The notes under the pieces were generated by a model. The model was not told the origin of the DNA, ran no database searches, and worked only from the letters and a program-made list of their open reading frames with translations. From Poseidonibacter lekithochrous (GTDB lineage: Bacteria > Campylobacterota > Campylobacteria > Campylobacterales > Arcobacteraceae), in the NCBI RefSeq assembly GCF_013283835.1, contig NZ_CP054052.1, forward strand, positions 2,790,001 through 2,854,000: a stretch of DNA of 64,000 nt, read 5' to 3'. Positions 43,959 to 54,156 of the stretch are shown here, piece after piece (positions within the stretch are counted from its first letter, which is position 1; each line of letters starts with the position of its first letter). The position numbers and the translations under genes are program-made.

Positions 43959-46172
43959 CTATAAATCTTGTTCAATCACTTGTTTGAACTTATTGAAATA
44001 TACATCAGATGCAGTTGATAAATCTTTATAAATATCATTAATAGAAATTTTATCTCCATTAACTGCACCAATAGCAACATGATCAATATTTTGAGCTGAT
44101 GCTAATGCTTCGAATGCTTCTACATTAGAAGGATGAACTTCTACAATTGCTCTAGATAAAGACTCAGAGAAAATATCTTTTGATTCTTCTAAAGAAATAT
44201 TAGCTTCAACACCTTTTTGACCAACTACAGCCATTTTAGCTAATGCAATAGCGATACCACCAACATTAACATCTTTTGCAGATTTTAATAAATCTTGTTT
44301 GTTAGCTTCAATTACTGTATTCCATAATGTTAACTCTTTTTTGAAGTCAACTTCTGGGTGAGCACCAGCTACTGTGTCATACATTTTTTTCATGTATAAA
44401 GATCCACCAAATTCAGACTTAGTTTCACCTAAGATATATAAGATGTTTCCATTTTCTTGAACACAAGAAGGTAATACTTTATTTGCATCGTCATTAACAC
44501 CAACTGTTGCAATTGCAGGAGTTGGGAAAACACCAACACCATTAGTTTCATTGTATAAAGATACATTTCCACCAATTACAGGAGTTTCTAATTCTCTACA
44601 AGCAGCTTTAATACCTTCACAAGCTTGAGCAAATTGCCACATTACTTCTGGGTTTTGTGGATTACCAAAGTTAAGACAATCAGTAACAGCTTTAGGAGTT
44701 GCTCCTGTCATTGCTACGTTTCTTCCTGCTTCCATTACAGCAGCAGATGCACCTAACTCAGGGTTAATGTAACATTGTCTAGTATTACAATCAGCAGACA
44801 TTGCTAATGCTTTACCATTTTCTTTAACTCTGATTACAGAACCATCATTTTTACCAGGTCCCTTAACAGTATTAGTTTGTACCATTGAATCGTATTGGTC
44901 ATAAACCCAAGACTTATCTACAACTTCCATATCTGAGAATAAATCATCAAATACAGCTTGGTTAGAGAATTCTTTGTCTAAAGCAATATCTTCAATACCA
45001 TCTAAGTATGCAGGTTTTGAAACTGGTCTATCTAAGATAGGAGATTGTTCAGATACAGGTTGAACAGGTACTTCTGCACATTTTTCACCATGCCAGAATA
45101 ATTCCATATTTCCAGTACTTGTAACTTCACCAATTACAGCAACGTCTAATTCCCATTTTTCAAAGATATCAATAATTGCTTGCTCGCTACCTTTTTTAGC
45201 ACAAATAAGCATTCTTTCTTGTGATTCAGATAACATGAAGTCGTAAGGAGTCATTCCTTCTTCTCTTGCAGGTACTTTATCTAAGTTCATGATCATACCA
45301 GAACCAGATCTTCCAGCCATCTCAAATGATGATGAAGTAAGTCCAGCAGCACCCATATCTTGGATACCAACAATTAAATCTGTTTTGAATAATTCTAAAC
45401 AAGCTTCTAAAAGTAATTTTTCAGTGAATGGATCACCTACTTGTACAGTTGGTCTTTTAGATTCATTATCTTCTGTAAATGAAGCAGATGACATTACAGC
45501 ACCACCTAATCCATCTCTACCTGTTTTTGAACCAACATACATTACTGGGTTTCCAATACCTTCTGCTTTTCCGTAGAAGATTTCGTCAGCTTTTGCAATA
45601 CCTAAGTTAAATGCATTAACTAAGTTGTTGCCTGCGTAACACTCTTCGAAGTTAGTTTGTCCACCAATAGTTGGAACTCCCATACAGTTACCGTATCCAC
45701 CGATACCAGCAACAACACCTCTTAATAAGAATCTGTGTTTTTTAGCAGTTTCAGAATCACCTTCAATTCCAGCGAATTGAATTAAGTTCATAGATGCAAC
45801 AGGTCTAGCACCCATTGTAAATACGTCTCTCATAATTCCACCAACACCAGTAGCAGCACCTTGGTAAGGTTCAATAAATGACGGGTGATTGTGCGATTCC
45901 ATTTTGAATACAGCAGCATAACCATCACCAATGTCAATAACACCAGCATTTTCTCCTGGACCTTGGATAACCCATGGAGCTTTAGTTGGGAAGCCTTTTA
46001 AGTACTTCATACTTGATTTGTATGAACAATGTTCAGACCACATAGCAGAGAAGATACCAATTTCTACATAGTTTGGTTCTCTTCCTAAAATTTCTTTAAT
46101 ATTTTCTAATTCTTCAAGTGTTAAAGAGTGAGCTAACGCTAACTCTTCTAAGTTCATCTCAGTTTTTTGCAT
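43959..46172 (-). CDS. purL: Phosphoribosylformylglycinamidine synthase subunit PurL
   Basis: The 737-residue protein is the small-type PurL (partners PurS and PurQ are encoded elsewhere). It has MWSEHCSYKSS near 44-54, ESHNHPSFIEP near 93 and GGIMRDVFTMGARP near 111, as in the AIR-synthase-fold ATPase. It converts FGAR to FGAM in purine synthesis. It converges on nosL and is monocistronic here. Confidence 0.97.
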   Translation of the reverse strand: MQKTEMNLEELALAHSLTLEELENIKEILGREPNYVEIGIFSAMWSEHCSYKSSMKYLKGFPTKAPWVIQGPGENAGVIDIGDGYAAVFKMESHNHPSFIEPYQGAATGVGGIMRDVFTMGARPVASMNLIQFAGIEGDSETAKKHRFLLRGVVAGIGGYGNCMGVPTIGGQTNFEECYAGNNLVNAFNLGIAKADEIFYGKAEGIGNPVMYVGSKTGRDGLGGAVMSSASFTEDNESKRPTVQVGDPFTEKLLLEACLELFKTDLIVGIQDMGAAGLTSSSFEMAGRSGSGMIMNLDKVPAREEGMTPYDFMLSESQERMLICAKKGSEQAIIDIFEKWELDVAVIGEVTSTGNMELFWHGEKCAEVPVQPVSEQSPILDRPVSKPAYLDGIEDIALDKEFSNQAVFDDLFSDMEVVDKSWVYDQYDSMVQTNTVKGPGKNDGSVIRVKENGKALAMSADCNTRQCYINPELGASAAVMEAGRNVAMTGATPKAVTDCLNFGNPQNPEVMWQFAQACEGIKAACRELETPVIGGNVSLYNETNGVGVFPTPAIATVGVNDDANKVLPSCVQENGNILYILGETKSEFGGSLYMKKMYDTVAGAHPEVDFKKELTLWNTVIEANKQDLLKSAKDVNVGGIAIALAKMAVVGQKGVEANISLEESKDIFSESLSRAIVEVHPSNVEAFEALASAQNIDHVAIGAVNGDKISINDIYKDLSTASDVYFNKFKQVIEQDL

Positions 46173-46434
46173 CTTTAGCCTTAAAATATGGTTGTCTAAG
46201 TAAATGCGATTATATCTAAAAAAGAGTTAATTTTTGTTTTAACATATCTCTAGAATTTTAAGTTTTTTATCTATAAATAAAAAATTAAAGTTTTTTTACT
46301 CTAAAATTTAACAGGATTTATTTATCTTTTATTTGATTAAATACAATAAAAAAGTTGAATTATTAGTATCATAAAGTAAATTATTAATTTGGATATTCTA
46401 AGGAATATATATCCATTCTTAAGTTCTGCAAAGG

Positions 46435-46440
46435 TATAAT
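46435..46440 (+). promoter_or_regulatory. -10 box before the M23 peptidase gene
   Basis: TATAAT lies 24 nt before the GTG start. The 291-nt gap from purL (46173-46464) is AT-rich and otherwise contains only an imperfect GGATATTC/GAATAT...ATCC repeat near 46390-46414. Confidence 0.5.
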
Positions 46441-46464
46441 AATTGCCTTAATATTTGAATAAAA

Positions 46465-47655
46465 GTGAAGATAAACGTGAAAAAAATCATACTATTAATG
46501 TTGTTATTTATTAGTTCTCTACTAAGTGTAGAGATAAAAGAACTACCATGGCCTAAAGGTGAAACCTTTTTAACTTTTCTAGAAAAATATGCTATTCCTC
46601 AAAAGTTATATTTTGATTTAGAAAAAGAAGATAAAGAGTTAGCCTCAGAAATTATGGCAGAACAAAGATACTATTTATATGAAAATGAAGATGGTACATT
46701 AAACCAAGTTTTAATACCAGTTTCAGATGAAATTCAATTACATATTTATGAAGAAAATGGTGTTTATAAATTTCAAACATTACCTATTAACTATAAAGAA
46801 TTCACAGAAACTATAGCTGTTCCTATTACATCTTCTGTATCTTATGATATTCAAAAAGCAACAGGAAATGCAGCGCTAACAGCTCAATTAAAAGCTATTT
46901 TTTCTGGTGTAAATTTCAGAGGTATGCAAAAAGGTGATTTTGTAGTTATTAAATATTCACAAAGATCTTTATTAGGAAGATCTTTTGGATTACCTGATAT
47001 TAAAGGTGCAATGGTTGAAGTTGCAGGTAGAAAATATTACAGATTCAAAAGTAAAAAAGATGATAAGTATTATGATCAAAAAGGTGTAGGTTTCACAAAA
47101 ACTTACTTCTTCAAAGTTCCATTAACATACAAAAGAATTTCTAGTCACTTTACAAAAAAGAGATGGCATCCAGTTTTAAAAAGATATAGAGCTCACTTAG
47201 GTACAGACTTTGCAGCACCTAGAGGAAGAAAAATCTATGCAGCAGGTGATGGAAGAATTGACTTTATTGGAAGACGTGGTGGTTATGGTAAAACAATTAT
47301 TATTAATCACAGAAATGGATACAGAACATTATATGCACATCAAAATGGATTTAGAAAAGGTCTTAAACGTAGACAGAATGTAAAAAAAGGTCAACATATT
47401 GGTTATGTTGGAAGTACAGGACTTAGTTCTGGACCTCACTTACACTTTGGTTTATACAAAAATGGACGAGCTGTTAATGCAATGAAAGTTATTAGAAAAC
47501 CAGATACTAAAGGTCTAAAAGGTAAATCTAAAGCTACATTTATTGCAAATACAAAACATTATATAAAAACTTTTGAAGAAATCATAGCAGATGAAAACAG
47601 AGCAAAAGCAACAAAACTAGATAGAGTGACATACAAAAACGACCTAAACTTATAA
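46465..47655 (+). CDS. M23 peptidoglycan peptidase, Csd3/Pgp3-like
   Basis: The 396-residue protein has a signal peptide (about 8-22), two N-terminal regions like those of Helicobacter Csd3 and a C-terminal LytM/M23 domain with zinc ligands HLGTD near 246-250 and HLHFG near 323. Length (Csd3 is about 400 residues) and layout fit Csd3/HdpA, a DD-endopeptidase and carboxypeptidase that trims cross-links and shapes helical cells. The catalytic motifs are complete. The start is GTG; a second in-frame GTG lies 12 nt further on. The transporter gene mgtE follows after 19 nt. Confidence 0.85.
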   Translation: MKINVKKIILLMLLFISSLLSVEIKELPWPKGETFLTFLEKYAIPQKLYFDLEKEDKELASEIMAEQRYYLYENEDGTLNQVLIPVSDEIQLHIYEENGVYKFQTLPINYKEFTETIAVPITSSVSYDIQKATGNAALTAQLKAIFSGVNFRGMQKGDFVVIKYSQRSLLGRSFGLPDIKGAMVEVAGRKYYRFKSKKDDKYYDQKGVGFTKTYFFKVPLTYKRISSHFTKKRWHPVLKRYRAHLGTDFAAPRGRKIYAAGDGRIDFIGRRGGYGKTIIINHRNGYRTLYAHQNGFRKGLKRRQNVKKGQHIGYVGSTGLSSGPHLHFGLYKNGRAVNAMKVIRKPDTKGLKGKSKATFIANTKHYIKTFEEIIADENRAKATKLDRVTYKNDLNL

Positions 47656-47674
47656 AATCAAAAAAGGAGTCAAA

Positions 47675-49024
47675 ATGCAAAATGACGAAATTATAAAAGA
47701 TCCTAAAAAACTTTTAGAAAATTTAGACTCCCTTCACCCAAGTGACATCGCCAACTCTTTAAAGAAAATAGAAAAGAAAAGTGTTGACGATTTCTTCTTT
47801 ACCCTTAAAAAACTTCCTGATGATATCCTAGGTGATGTTTTACTTGAACTTCCTGAGAACTTAAGAGAAGATGCTTATGAAGAGTTATCAATTGAACAAT
47901 TAACAGAAGCTGTTGATGAACTAGAATCTGATGACCAAACAGATATTCTTCAAGAAATTGAAGAATTAGATGAAGAAAAAGCCAAAGAAATTTATGATGG
48001 TCTTGAAGAAGAAGATAAAAAAGAAATTGACTGGCTTAAAAAATATGAAGAAGATGAAGCCGGTGCATATATGCAAACGGAACTTTTCTCTGCTAAAAAA
48101 AATGAAACTATTGGGGAATCAATAGAAAGATTAAAACTTGCAAAAGCAGAAGATGAGTTAGAAAACATTCATCAAGTATTTATTATTGATGAAGATAAGA
48201 TTTTACTTGCATCTATTTTATTAGAAGATTTAATTATTTTTGATTTTAATAAAACCTATGAAGAAATCCTCTCTGAAGGTGAAAATAAATATAAACCTTT
48301 TCAAGTTGAAGATGATGAAGATATTGATGAAGTAGCAAAAAAGTTCGAAAAGTATGACCTTTCTGTTGTTGCTGTAACTGGATATCAAGGTATGTTAATG
48401 GGAAGAATTACTTCTGATGATATCTTAGATGTTATCGAAGAGAATGCCACTGAACAAATGTACCAATTAGCCGGTGTAGATGATGACTTCGAGCATGAAG
48501 ACAATCTAATGACAACAGCTAAGAAAAGAGCCTTATGGTTGTTTTTAAACCTTGGTACTGCAATACTTGCTTCACTTGTAATTGGACTGTTTGAGGAAAC
48601 ACTTCAATCTTATGTAGCTCTTGCTATTTTAATGCCTATTGTTGCATCAATGGGTGGAAATGCTGGAACTCAAACTTTAGCCGTAATGGTACGACAGTTA
48701 GCTCTTGGGGATATTGAGTTAGAGAATGCAAAAGATGCGGTTAAAAAAGAAGTTGTAATATCCTTATTCAATGGAATACTATTTGCTCTTATAATGGGTG
48801 TAATTGCTTGGATATGGTTTGATACAAAACTTCTAGGTCTGGTAATTGCTATGTCTATGGTAATCAATCTATTTAGTGCAGGATTCTTTGGAGCTTCTAT
48901 TCCATTGATTCTAAAAAAATTAGATATAGATCCAGCTATTGGGTCTACAGTATTATTAACAACTGTTACGGATATTGTGGGATTCTTCTCATTCTTAATG
49001 CTAGCAAAAGTAATACTTTTATAA
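47675..49024 (+). CDS. mgtE: Magnesium transporter MgtE
   Basis: The 449-residue protein has the MgtE layout: an acidic helical N domain (about 1-130), two CBS domains (about 130-255) and five membrane segments (about 285-449) with the pore motif PIVASMGGNAGTQTLAV near 320. Mg2+ bound in the N/CBS region gates the channel. AAAAGGAG precedes the ATG. It ends at a bidirectional terminator. Confidence 0.95.
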   Translation: MQNDEIIKDPKKLLENLDSLHPSDIANSLKKIEKKSVDDFFFTLKKLPDDILGDVLLELPENLREDAYEELSIEQLTEAVDELESDDQTDILQEIEELDEEKAKEIYDGLEEEDKKEIDWLKKYEEDEAGAYMQTELFSAKKNETIGESIERLKLAKAEDELENIHQVFIIDEDKILLASILLEDLIIFDFNKTYEEILSEGENKYKPFQVEDDEDIDEVAKKFEKYDLSVVAVTGYQGMLMGRITSDDILDVIEENATEQMYQLAGVDDDFEHEDNLMTTAKKRALWLFLNLGTAILASLVIGLFEETLQSYVALAILMPIVASMGGNAGTQTLAVMVRQLALGDIELENAKDAVKKEVVISLFNGILFALIMGVIAWIWFDTKLLGLVIAMSMVINLFSAGFFGASIPLILKKLDIDPAIGSTVLLTTVTDIVGFFSFLMLAKVILL

Positions 49025-49052
49025 AAGGTAGAGTTTAAAAACTCTATCTTTT
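49023..49052. terminator. Bidirectional terminator between mgtE and the 112-residue gene
   Basis: The arms AAAAGGTAGAGTTT (49023-49036) and AAACTCTATCTTTT (49039-49052) pair over 14 positions with one G-U; the working loop is about TTTAAAAA. It overlaps the mgtE stop and ends 2 nt before the convergent stop. Confidence 0.75.
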
Positions 49053-49053
49053 A

Positions 49054-49392
49054 TTATAAAATCACTTCTATTTCTAAAGTATCATTACCAAAACAAACAG
49101 AATAAAAACTATTTGACTCAGTACTTTTTTCTTCAACTTTCTGTAATTTATTATAATCAAAACTATTAGCAAAATAATCTGTTTTAAAAGTCACTTCATT
49201 AGCTTCTACTTTTAAATCTAAGAATACTTCACCATTTGCAGAAACATTAGTATTTTCACAAATTAAATAGAATCGATACTCATCTTCAGATATTTTCTCT
49301 GTTCTATTTTCTAACATTATAAAGTTATAAATATATTCATTTTCATCATAATAATTAAATTTTACTTCTTTAATATTTTCTAAATTAAGCAC
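49054..49392 (-). CDS. Uncharacterised 112-residue protein downstream of folE
   Basis: I do not recognise the family. It is a soluble, acidic, beta-rich protein (MLNLENIKEVKFNYYDENEY at the start; SFYSVCFGNDTLEIEVIL at the end) with no signal peptide. It starts 6 nt after folE and ends at a terminator, so it is the last gene of that unit. A link to folate or queuosine precursor synthesis is only positional. Confidence 0.7.
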   Translation of the reverse strand: MLNLENIKEVKFNYYDENEYIYNFIMLENRTEKISEDEYRFYLICENTNVSANGEVFLDLKVEANEVTFKTDYFANSFDYNKLQKVEEKSTESNSFYSVCFGNDTLEIEVIL

Positions 49393-49398
49393 TTCTTA

Positions 49399-49971
49399 CT
49401 ACTTATTAAAAGAAGAAGAAACTATAGATAAAAACTCATCTTTAGTTTTTTTGTTTGATTTGAATAAACCTCTAAGTGCAGAAGTAACAGTAGTAGAACA
49501 AATCTTTTGAACACCTCTCATTTCCATACACATATGTCTTGCATCAATAATAACTGCTACACCTTTTGGTTGTAAGTGTTCATTTAATGCATCACAGATT
49601 TGCTCTGTTAATTGCTCTTGAATTTGTAATCTTCTAGCAAATACATCTACAACTCTAGGAATTTTAGATAAACCTACTACTTTACCATTTGGAATATATG
49701 CAACATGTGCTTTTCCAATTATTGGTAACATATGATGTTCACATTGAGAGTAAAATTCAATATCTTTTACTACAACCATTTCATCATTGCTTGAAGTAAA
49801 TAAAGCTTTTTGAAGAATCGCTTTTGGATCTTCTTTATATCCACCACACATAAACTCATATGCTTTTCTAACACGAGCTGGAGTATCAATAAGACCTTCT
49901 CTGTTTGCGTCTTCTCCAATATATTCTAATACATTTTTTATAGAGTTTTCAAATTCCTCTTGAGTTACCAT
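49399..49971 (-). CDS. folE: GTP cyclohydrolase I
   Basis: The 190-residue enzyme has the FolE signature: zinc-binding CEHHMLP near 78-84, [18 protein letters not shown] near 87-104 and SxLRGLF-like SALRGLF near 170, with a Cys in EMRGVQKIC near 155. It converts GTP to dihydroneopterin triphosphate for folate. The GspF-like gene lies 13 nt upstream on the same strand, so it may share that transcript. Confidence 0.96.
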   Translation of the reverse strand: MVTQEEFENSIKNVLEYIGEDANREGLIDTPARVRKAYEFMCGGYKEDPKAILQKALFTSSNDEMVVVKDIEFYSQCEHHMLPIIGKAHVAYIPNGKVVGLSKIPRVVDVFARRLQIQEQLTEQICDALNEHLQPKGVAVIIDARHMCMEMRGVQKICSTTVTSALRGLFKSNKKTKDEFLSIVSSSFNK

Positions 49972-49984
49972 CTGATCTTTCCCT

Positions 49985-51181
49985 TTATGATTTAATCATA
50001 TTGCCCATGTCCCAAATTGGCACAAATATTGCTAAAACGATCCATAAAATCAAGCCCATTAATAGGACTATAAATATAGGTTCTATGATTGATATTAAAA
50101 ATTTTATTTTTTCTTCAAATCTATTCTTGTAAATTTCTTTTATTTCAACTATCGTGATATCTAAAGAATTAGATACTTCTGCTGTATTTATAAGATTTAA
50201 TACTAAATCATCAAATATTAAAGCTTCACTAAAAGAATAATTAATAGTTTTACCATTTTCCAATAGATTCTCAATTAGCGTAATTCTATCTAAAAGGTAT
50301 TTATTTTTTAGTAAAACCTTTGAGGAAATAAGAGCTTTATGAAACTCATAATTAGATTTATGCATAATATCCAAAACTAAAAAGAGTTTATAAGCTTGGG
50401 AAGAGAGATAAATATCTTTGAATAAATAGAGTTTTTTGACTATAAATTCATCAAAATAATATTGCATTTTTTCATTATTTTTATAATATACATATAATAA
50501 AACACTAAGAATAATTAAAAAAAGCAATATGAATAAAATGTAATTAGAATATATATCATGTACAAAAAATAAAACTTTTGTTGATAATGGAAGGGCTTCC
50601 ATATTGCCACTAAATATTGATTTAAAATTAGGTATAACAAAATAAAAAATCATATTTAAAGATAAGAAGAAACTAATAAGCAAGGTAATTGGATAACTAA
50701 TAGCTTTTTTAAAATCATTTTTTATTCTTGCATTTTCATGGAGCAAAATATTAAGTGCTTTAATATTTAGTTTTATATTTCCCCTACTTTGGCATAACTC
50801 TAAAAAAGAGAATACCATCTCATCTACTTCATATTTTTCTAAAGCTTTTGTTATGGGTTTTAGATTTGTAAAAGAGTTTTTTATATCTATTAAAAATTCT
50901 TTTATTATTTCATTTTTTCTATTTTTTATTAAAATATCTAAAGCTTCTGTAAATACTATATTTGATTGAACCATAATATTAAGTTCATAAAAAAGTAAAT
51001 TTAAATCTTTATTTGAAATTTGTTTTTTCTTTGAAAAAATATTTATATTCTTTTTTATTGAAACTTCTTTGATATTCAAAATATTCAATGGTAAAGTTTC
51101 ATTTTTTATATTCTCTGTATTTATTAATAAAGATTTCTTTTTATTATTTTCTTGATATGTGATTTTGTAAGTTTTAATCAT
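49985..51181 (-). CDS. GspF/CtsF-like type II secretion platform protein
   Basis: The 398-residue protein has the T2SF layout: a cytoplasmic N-terminal part, a first T2SF domain (about 65-190) with a membrane segment near 165, a second domain (about 265-385) and C-terminal segments ending in [15 protein letters not shown], the hallmark of GspF. It is the inner-membrane platform for a type II secretion or type IV pilus-like machine; in Campylobacter the counterpart CtsF serves DNA uptake. The start overlaps the ATPase gene by 4 nt. Sequence outside the hallmarks is divergent and Asn/Lys-rich. Confidence 0.85.
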   Translation of the reverse strand: MIKTYKITYQENNKKKSLLINTENIKNETLPLNILNIKEVSIKKNINIFSKKKQISNKDLNLLFYELNIMVQSNIVFTEALDILIKNRKNEIIKEFLIDIKNSFTNLKPITKALEKYEVDEMVFSFLELCQSRGNIKLNIKALNILLHENARIKNDFKKAISYPITLLISFFLSLNMIFYFVIPNFKSIFSGNMEALPLSTKVLFFVHDIYSNYILFILLFLIILSVLLYVYYKNNEKMQYYFDEFIVKKLYLFKDIYLSSQAYKLFLVLDIMHKSNYEFHKALISSKVLLKNKYLLDRITLIENLLENGKTINYSFSEALIFDDLVLNLINTAEVSNSLDITIVEIKEIYKNRFEEKIKFLISIIEPIFIVLLMGLILWIVLAIFVPIWDMGNMIKS

Positions 51182-52542
51182 TGATTAATTACTTTATAAA
51201 CTTCTTCCATTGAAGTCTCAGCATTATTGACTTTTTTTATTCCATCATCAAATATTGTTTGAAAGTTTATTTCATTTAGATATTTTTTCATTGTATTTAA
51301 ATCTTCTTTTCTAAAAATCATAGAAGATATATTTTCATCTACTTTAAGAGTTTCAGCAATACAGGTTCTATCATAATATTTTGTATAGTTACACTTTTGA
51401 CAACCTTTAGAATCGCAGTATTTACAAAAACTCAAAACTAATCTTTGAGAGATTATTAGTTTTAATGTAGAAGAAACTAAAAAAGGATCTGCATCTAAAT
51501 CAAACAGTCTAGTAATTGTTTCAATACTACTATTAGCATGAATACTTGCTAATACTAAATGTCCAGTTAAAGAGGCCTGTAGTGCAATATCTAAAGAGAA
51601 CTTATCACGTATTTCTCCTATGAAGATAATATCAGGATCTTGTCTCAAAATATTTTTTAGAATTAACTCAAAATTTAAACCTATTTTATTATTCACTTGT
51701 ATTTGTGATATAGATTCTATTTTATACTCAATGGGGTCTTCAACTGTAATAACTTTCTTTTCATTTGATTTTAATTCTTTTAACATTGAATATAAAGTAG
51801 TTGTTTTACCTGAACCAGTGGGACCAGTAATTAGTATTAAACCTTGGGTTAATTTCAATGAGCTTACAATCTCTTTATATATAGAAGAAGATAATCCAAG
51901 AGAATCTAAAGACTTACTAACATTTTTATTATCAAGTATTCTAATTACAATAGATTCAGCTTCTAAAGTAGGCATTGTTGATAATCTAAAATCATAGTTT
52001 TTATTTTTTACTATTAGTGAGAACCTACTATCCATTGGTAATCTAAACTGAGTAATATCTAAGTTTGATAATAGTTTTAAATAAGACGATAGAATTTTAA
52101 AGAGTTTAATATCAAAGGTAAAAAATGTATTTAATCTTCCATCTATACGAAAACGAAATAGTATAGACTCAGAATATTGTTCAAAGTGAATATCACTAGC
52201 TCTAAGCTCAATAGAGAAGCTTAATAATGTATAAATGAACTCTTGTACAAACTTATCACTTGAAGCATTAAAACATATAGCTTTATTAGCAAGATTAAAT
52301 AATTCTATCTTTTCATTTATATGAGATAATAAAAATTGTAAATCTTCTTTTTTTACTTCTTTGAACTTAACTAATTTTTTAATTCTAGATTTTATATCTA
52401 AAAGTTTTGACTCTTTACAAACAATAAAATGAATTGAAATATCATCTTCAAAATATGGCAAAACTAAAGAGTTTTCAAAATACTCTTTTTCCTCAATATC
52501 AAATAATGAATAGTCAATTTTAGTATTCCTGATATTTGTCAT
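51178..52542 (-). CDS. GspE/CtsE-like secretion ATPase
   Basis: The 454-residue ATPase has a short N-terminal domain, ASDIHFE near 117, Walker A ITGPTGSGKTTT near 240, Asp box and Walker B DPDIIFIGEIRD near 300, and a zinc site of four cysteines (CKYCDSKGCQKC near 375). It powers pilin or pseudopilin movement. Campylobacter CtsE is the closest named counterpart by operon and phylum. AAAGG lies 9 nt before the ATG, and the 5' end overlaps the upstream gene by 23 nt. Confidence 0.9.
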   Translation of the reverse strand: MTNIRNTKIDYSLFDIEEKEYFENSLVLPYFEDDISIHFIVCKESKLLDIKSRIKKLVKFKEVKKEDLQFLLSHINEKIELFNLANKAICFNASSDKFVQEFIYTLLSFSIELRASDIHFEQYSESILFRFRIDGRLNTFFTFDIKLFKILSSYLKLLSNLDITQFRLPMDSRFSLIVKNKNYDFRLSTMPTLEAESIVIRILDNKNVSKSLDSLGLSSSIYKEIVSSLKLTQGLILITGPTGSGKTTTLYSMLKELKSNEKKVITVEDPIEYKIESISQIQVNNKIGLNFELILKNILRQDPDIIFIGEIRDKFSLDIALQASLTGHLVLASIHANSSIETITRLFDLDADPFLVSSTLKLIISQRLVLSFCKYCDSKGCQKCNYTKYYDRTCIAETLKVDENISSMIFRKEDLNTMKKYLNEINFQTIFDDGIKKVNNAETSMEEVYKVINQ

Positions 52543-53188
52543 TTTTATAAACCTTTAGTTTTATTTTCTTGTCATCAAAAGATAAAGTTACACTATTTTT
52601 AGAAATAACAATTAATTCATAATCACTAATATATTCACCTAGTTCTAACCACTTATTATTTATTAACACTGTTTTATCAATAATTGCTTTTAATTTAAAC
52701 TTCTTAGATTTACTCTTTTTTACTGTCTCTTTAGAGTTTGGCGTCTTAAAAAAATACTTTTCAAAACTAACTGTAATTTCTAAATTATATTTTTTTGATT
52801 GTTTATTTTTGTCTATGGATAAGTTTTTTATATTTGAGTATGTATTTATATTTTCTAAAAAAGATACAAAGTCTTTTATTTTATTTAAAGATAAAGTACA
52901 ATTAATAAGTATCTCTTTTCTTTCATTATTCATTGAATTTATTTTTATTCTTTTGACACTTGTATATTCTTCTATATTTTTATTCATATCTAAAAGAGAT
53001 TTATCAAACTCCTCTATTTTATAACTAATAGATTTTGTAAGAGTTTTATCATTATTAAAAAGAAGTGGTATATTATAAATAATCAAAGAAAATAGAATAA
53101 AAACTAGTAAATATAGTTCTACTTTTACTTTAAATGAACTATTAATAAAACTATTTTCTAAATGTTTTAATATTCGCATTACAAACAT
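52520..53188 (-). CDS. Bitopic protein resembling GspM/PilO with a GspC/PilP-like end
   Basis: From ATG 53186-53188 the protein has about 222 residues: a short cytoplasmic part, one membrane segment (KVELYLLVFILFSLIIYNI), a periplasmic coiled and beta region like PilO/GspM, and a C-terminal beta segment (INNKWLELGEYISDYELIVI then VTLSFDDKKIKLKVY) with the PilP/GspC pattern. An ATG 39 nt further upstream is open but overlaps the previous gene by 77 nt. The role, linking the platform to the outer membrane, is inferred from topology and from the E and F genes that follow. C. jejuni CtsX is a possible counterpart. Confidence 0.6.
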   Translation of the reverse strand: MFVMRILKHLENSFINSSFKVKVELYLLVFILFSLIIYNIPLLFNNDKTLTKSISYKIEEFDKSLLDMNKNIEEYTSVKRIKINSMNNERKEILINCTLSLNKIKDFVSFLENINTYSNIKNLSIDKNKQSKKYNLEITVSFEKYFFKTPNSKETVKKSKSKKFKLKAIIDKTVLINNKWLELGEYISDYELIVISKNSVTLSFDDKKIKLKVYKNDKYQEY

Positions 53189-54032
53189 AAACCTTTTTAT
53201 CTTTAATAAATTCAATAGAGTTTCCATCTAATTTATCTTTGTAAGTATCTAAAAAAGAATAAATACTATTTCTGTTTTTTGAGAAAAAAGAGAGTTCTAA
53301 TCTATTTTCTTTATATATAAACTCATTTAAGATTAAATCATTTTTTGAAAGCTTTGTTAATAAATATTTTATATCGTCATCTAAGTACTTGTATTTATGT
53401 TTATTTTTATAGTCTAAAAAAGAGTTTTTATTCTGAATATTTATATTCAATAAAAGATTATCTTTTACACTATATAAGTAATATAAATAAACTGAAATTG
53501 ATACTACTAAAAGAAGTACAAAACTCACAAAAAAAGTAAAACTTTTATTTTTTATTTCTGATATATTTATTAGTTTTGTTTTTAAAGAAGACTCTATATA
53601 TTTATTTTTTAATACTTCTCTTTTATCTAAAGAGATCTTATAAATATTGTCTACTTTTAAATTTAGATTTTTGTGAATATATTCTACTAAGTCTTCATTA
53701 TTGATTTCATAGTTTAGTTTTTGATAATAATAAAACTCTTGATTTACATAAAGTACAAAAAACTCATCACATAAAAAAATATCAATAGAATCACTTTTAT
53801 TCTCATAAAAACATTGGAATATATCTAGTTCTAAAAATGAGAACTTTTTATCAAAAATAAATACTTGGTACTTATTAGATTTATATAAATAAGAAGTATA
53901 TAAATTCTCTTGCTTAAGTTCAATATTTTCTAAACTCAAAGAAGTAAGAATAAATTTTCTTAAATTGTTTTGTTTTATTTCTTCATTAACATCTATTAAA
54001 ACAGTATTTATATCTTGGGATTTGGCAATCAT
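53151..54032 (-). CDS. Bitopic protein with GspL-like topology
   Basis: I do not recognise the family. The 293-residue protein has a cytoplasmic N-terminal half of about 165 residues, one membrane segment (FTFFVSFVLLLVVSISVYLY near 167-186) and a periplasmic C-terminal half. This is the topology of GspL or a PilM-PilN fusion, which hold the GspE-type ATPase at the membrane. Its 3' end overlaps the next gene, and GspE- and GspF-like genes follow, so membership of that machine is likely. No actin-like ATP motif is evident. Confidence 0.55.
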   Translation of the reverse strand: MIAKSQDINTVLIDVNEEIKQNNLRKFILTSLSLENIELKQENLYTSYLYKSNKYQVFIFDKKFSFLELDIFQCFYENKSDSIDIFLCDEFFVLYVNQEFYYYQKLNYEINNEDLVEYIHKNLNLKVDNIYKISLDKREVLKNKYIESSLKTKLINISEIKNKSFTFFVSFVLLLVVSISVYLYYLYSVKDNLLLNINIQNKNSFLDYKNKHKYKYLDDDIKYLLTKLSKNDLILNEFIYKENRLELSFFSKNRNSIYSFLDTYKDKLDGNSIEFIKDKKVYVCNANIKTFRK

Positions 54033-54130
54033 TAAATAACTTTTATAATTTTAAAAATTATTTTATATGATTTATATTTGAAGTTAGTTTAAATAATAAT
54101 ATTAATTATTATTTGTAAGTATTTATTAAA

Positions 54131-54156
54131 TTATAAGAAGTAAAGACTTCCTATAA
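54131..54156 (-). terminator. Terminator of era
   Basis: On the minus strand TTATAGGAAGT (54146-54156) pairs with ACTTCTTATAA (54131-54141) over 11 positions with one G-U around a 4-nt loop, overlapping the era stop, then runs into TTTAATAAAT. Confidence 0.6.

Noticed and set aside
50018-50033. Perfect sigma54-type sequence TGGCAC-N5-TTGCT on the plus strand
   Set aside because: It lies antisense within the codons for the conserved AIFVPIW segment of the GspF-like protein, which dictate the bases, and no plus-strand gene follows.
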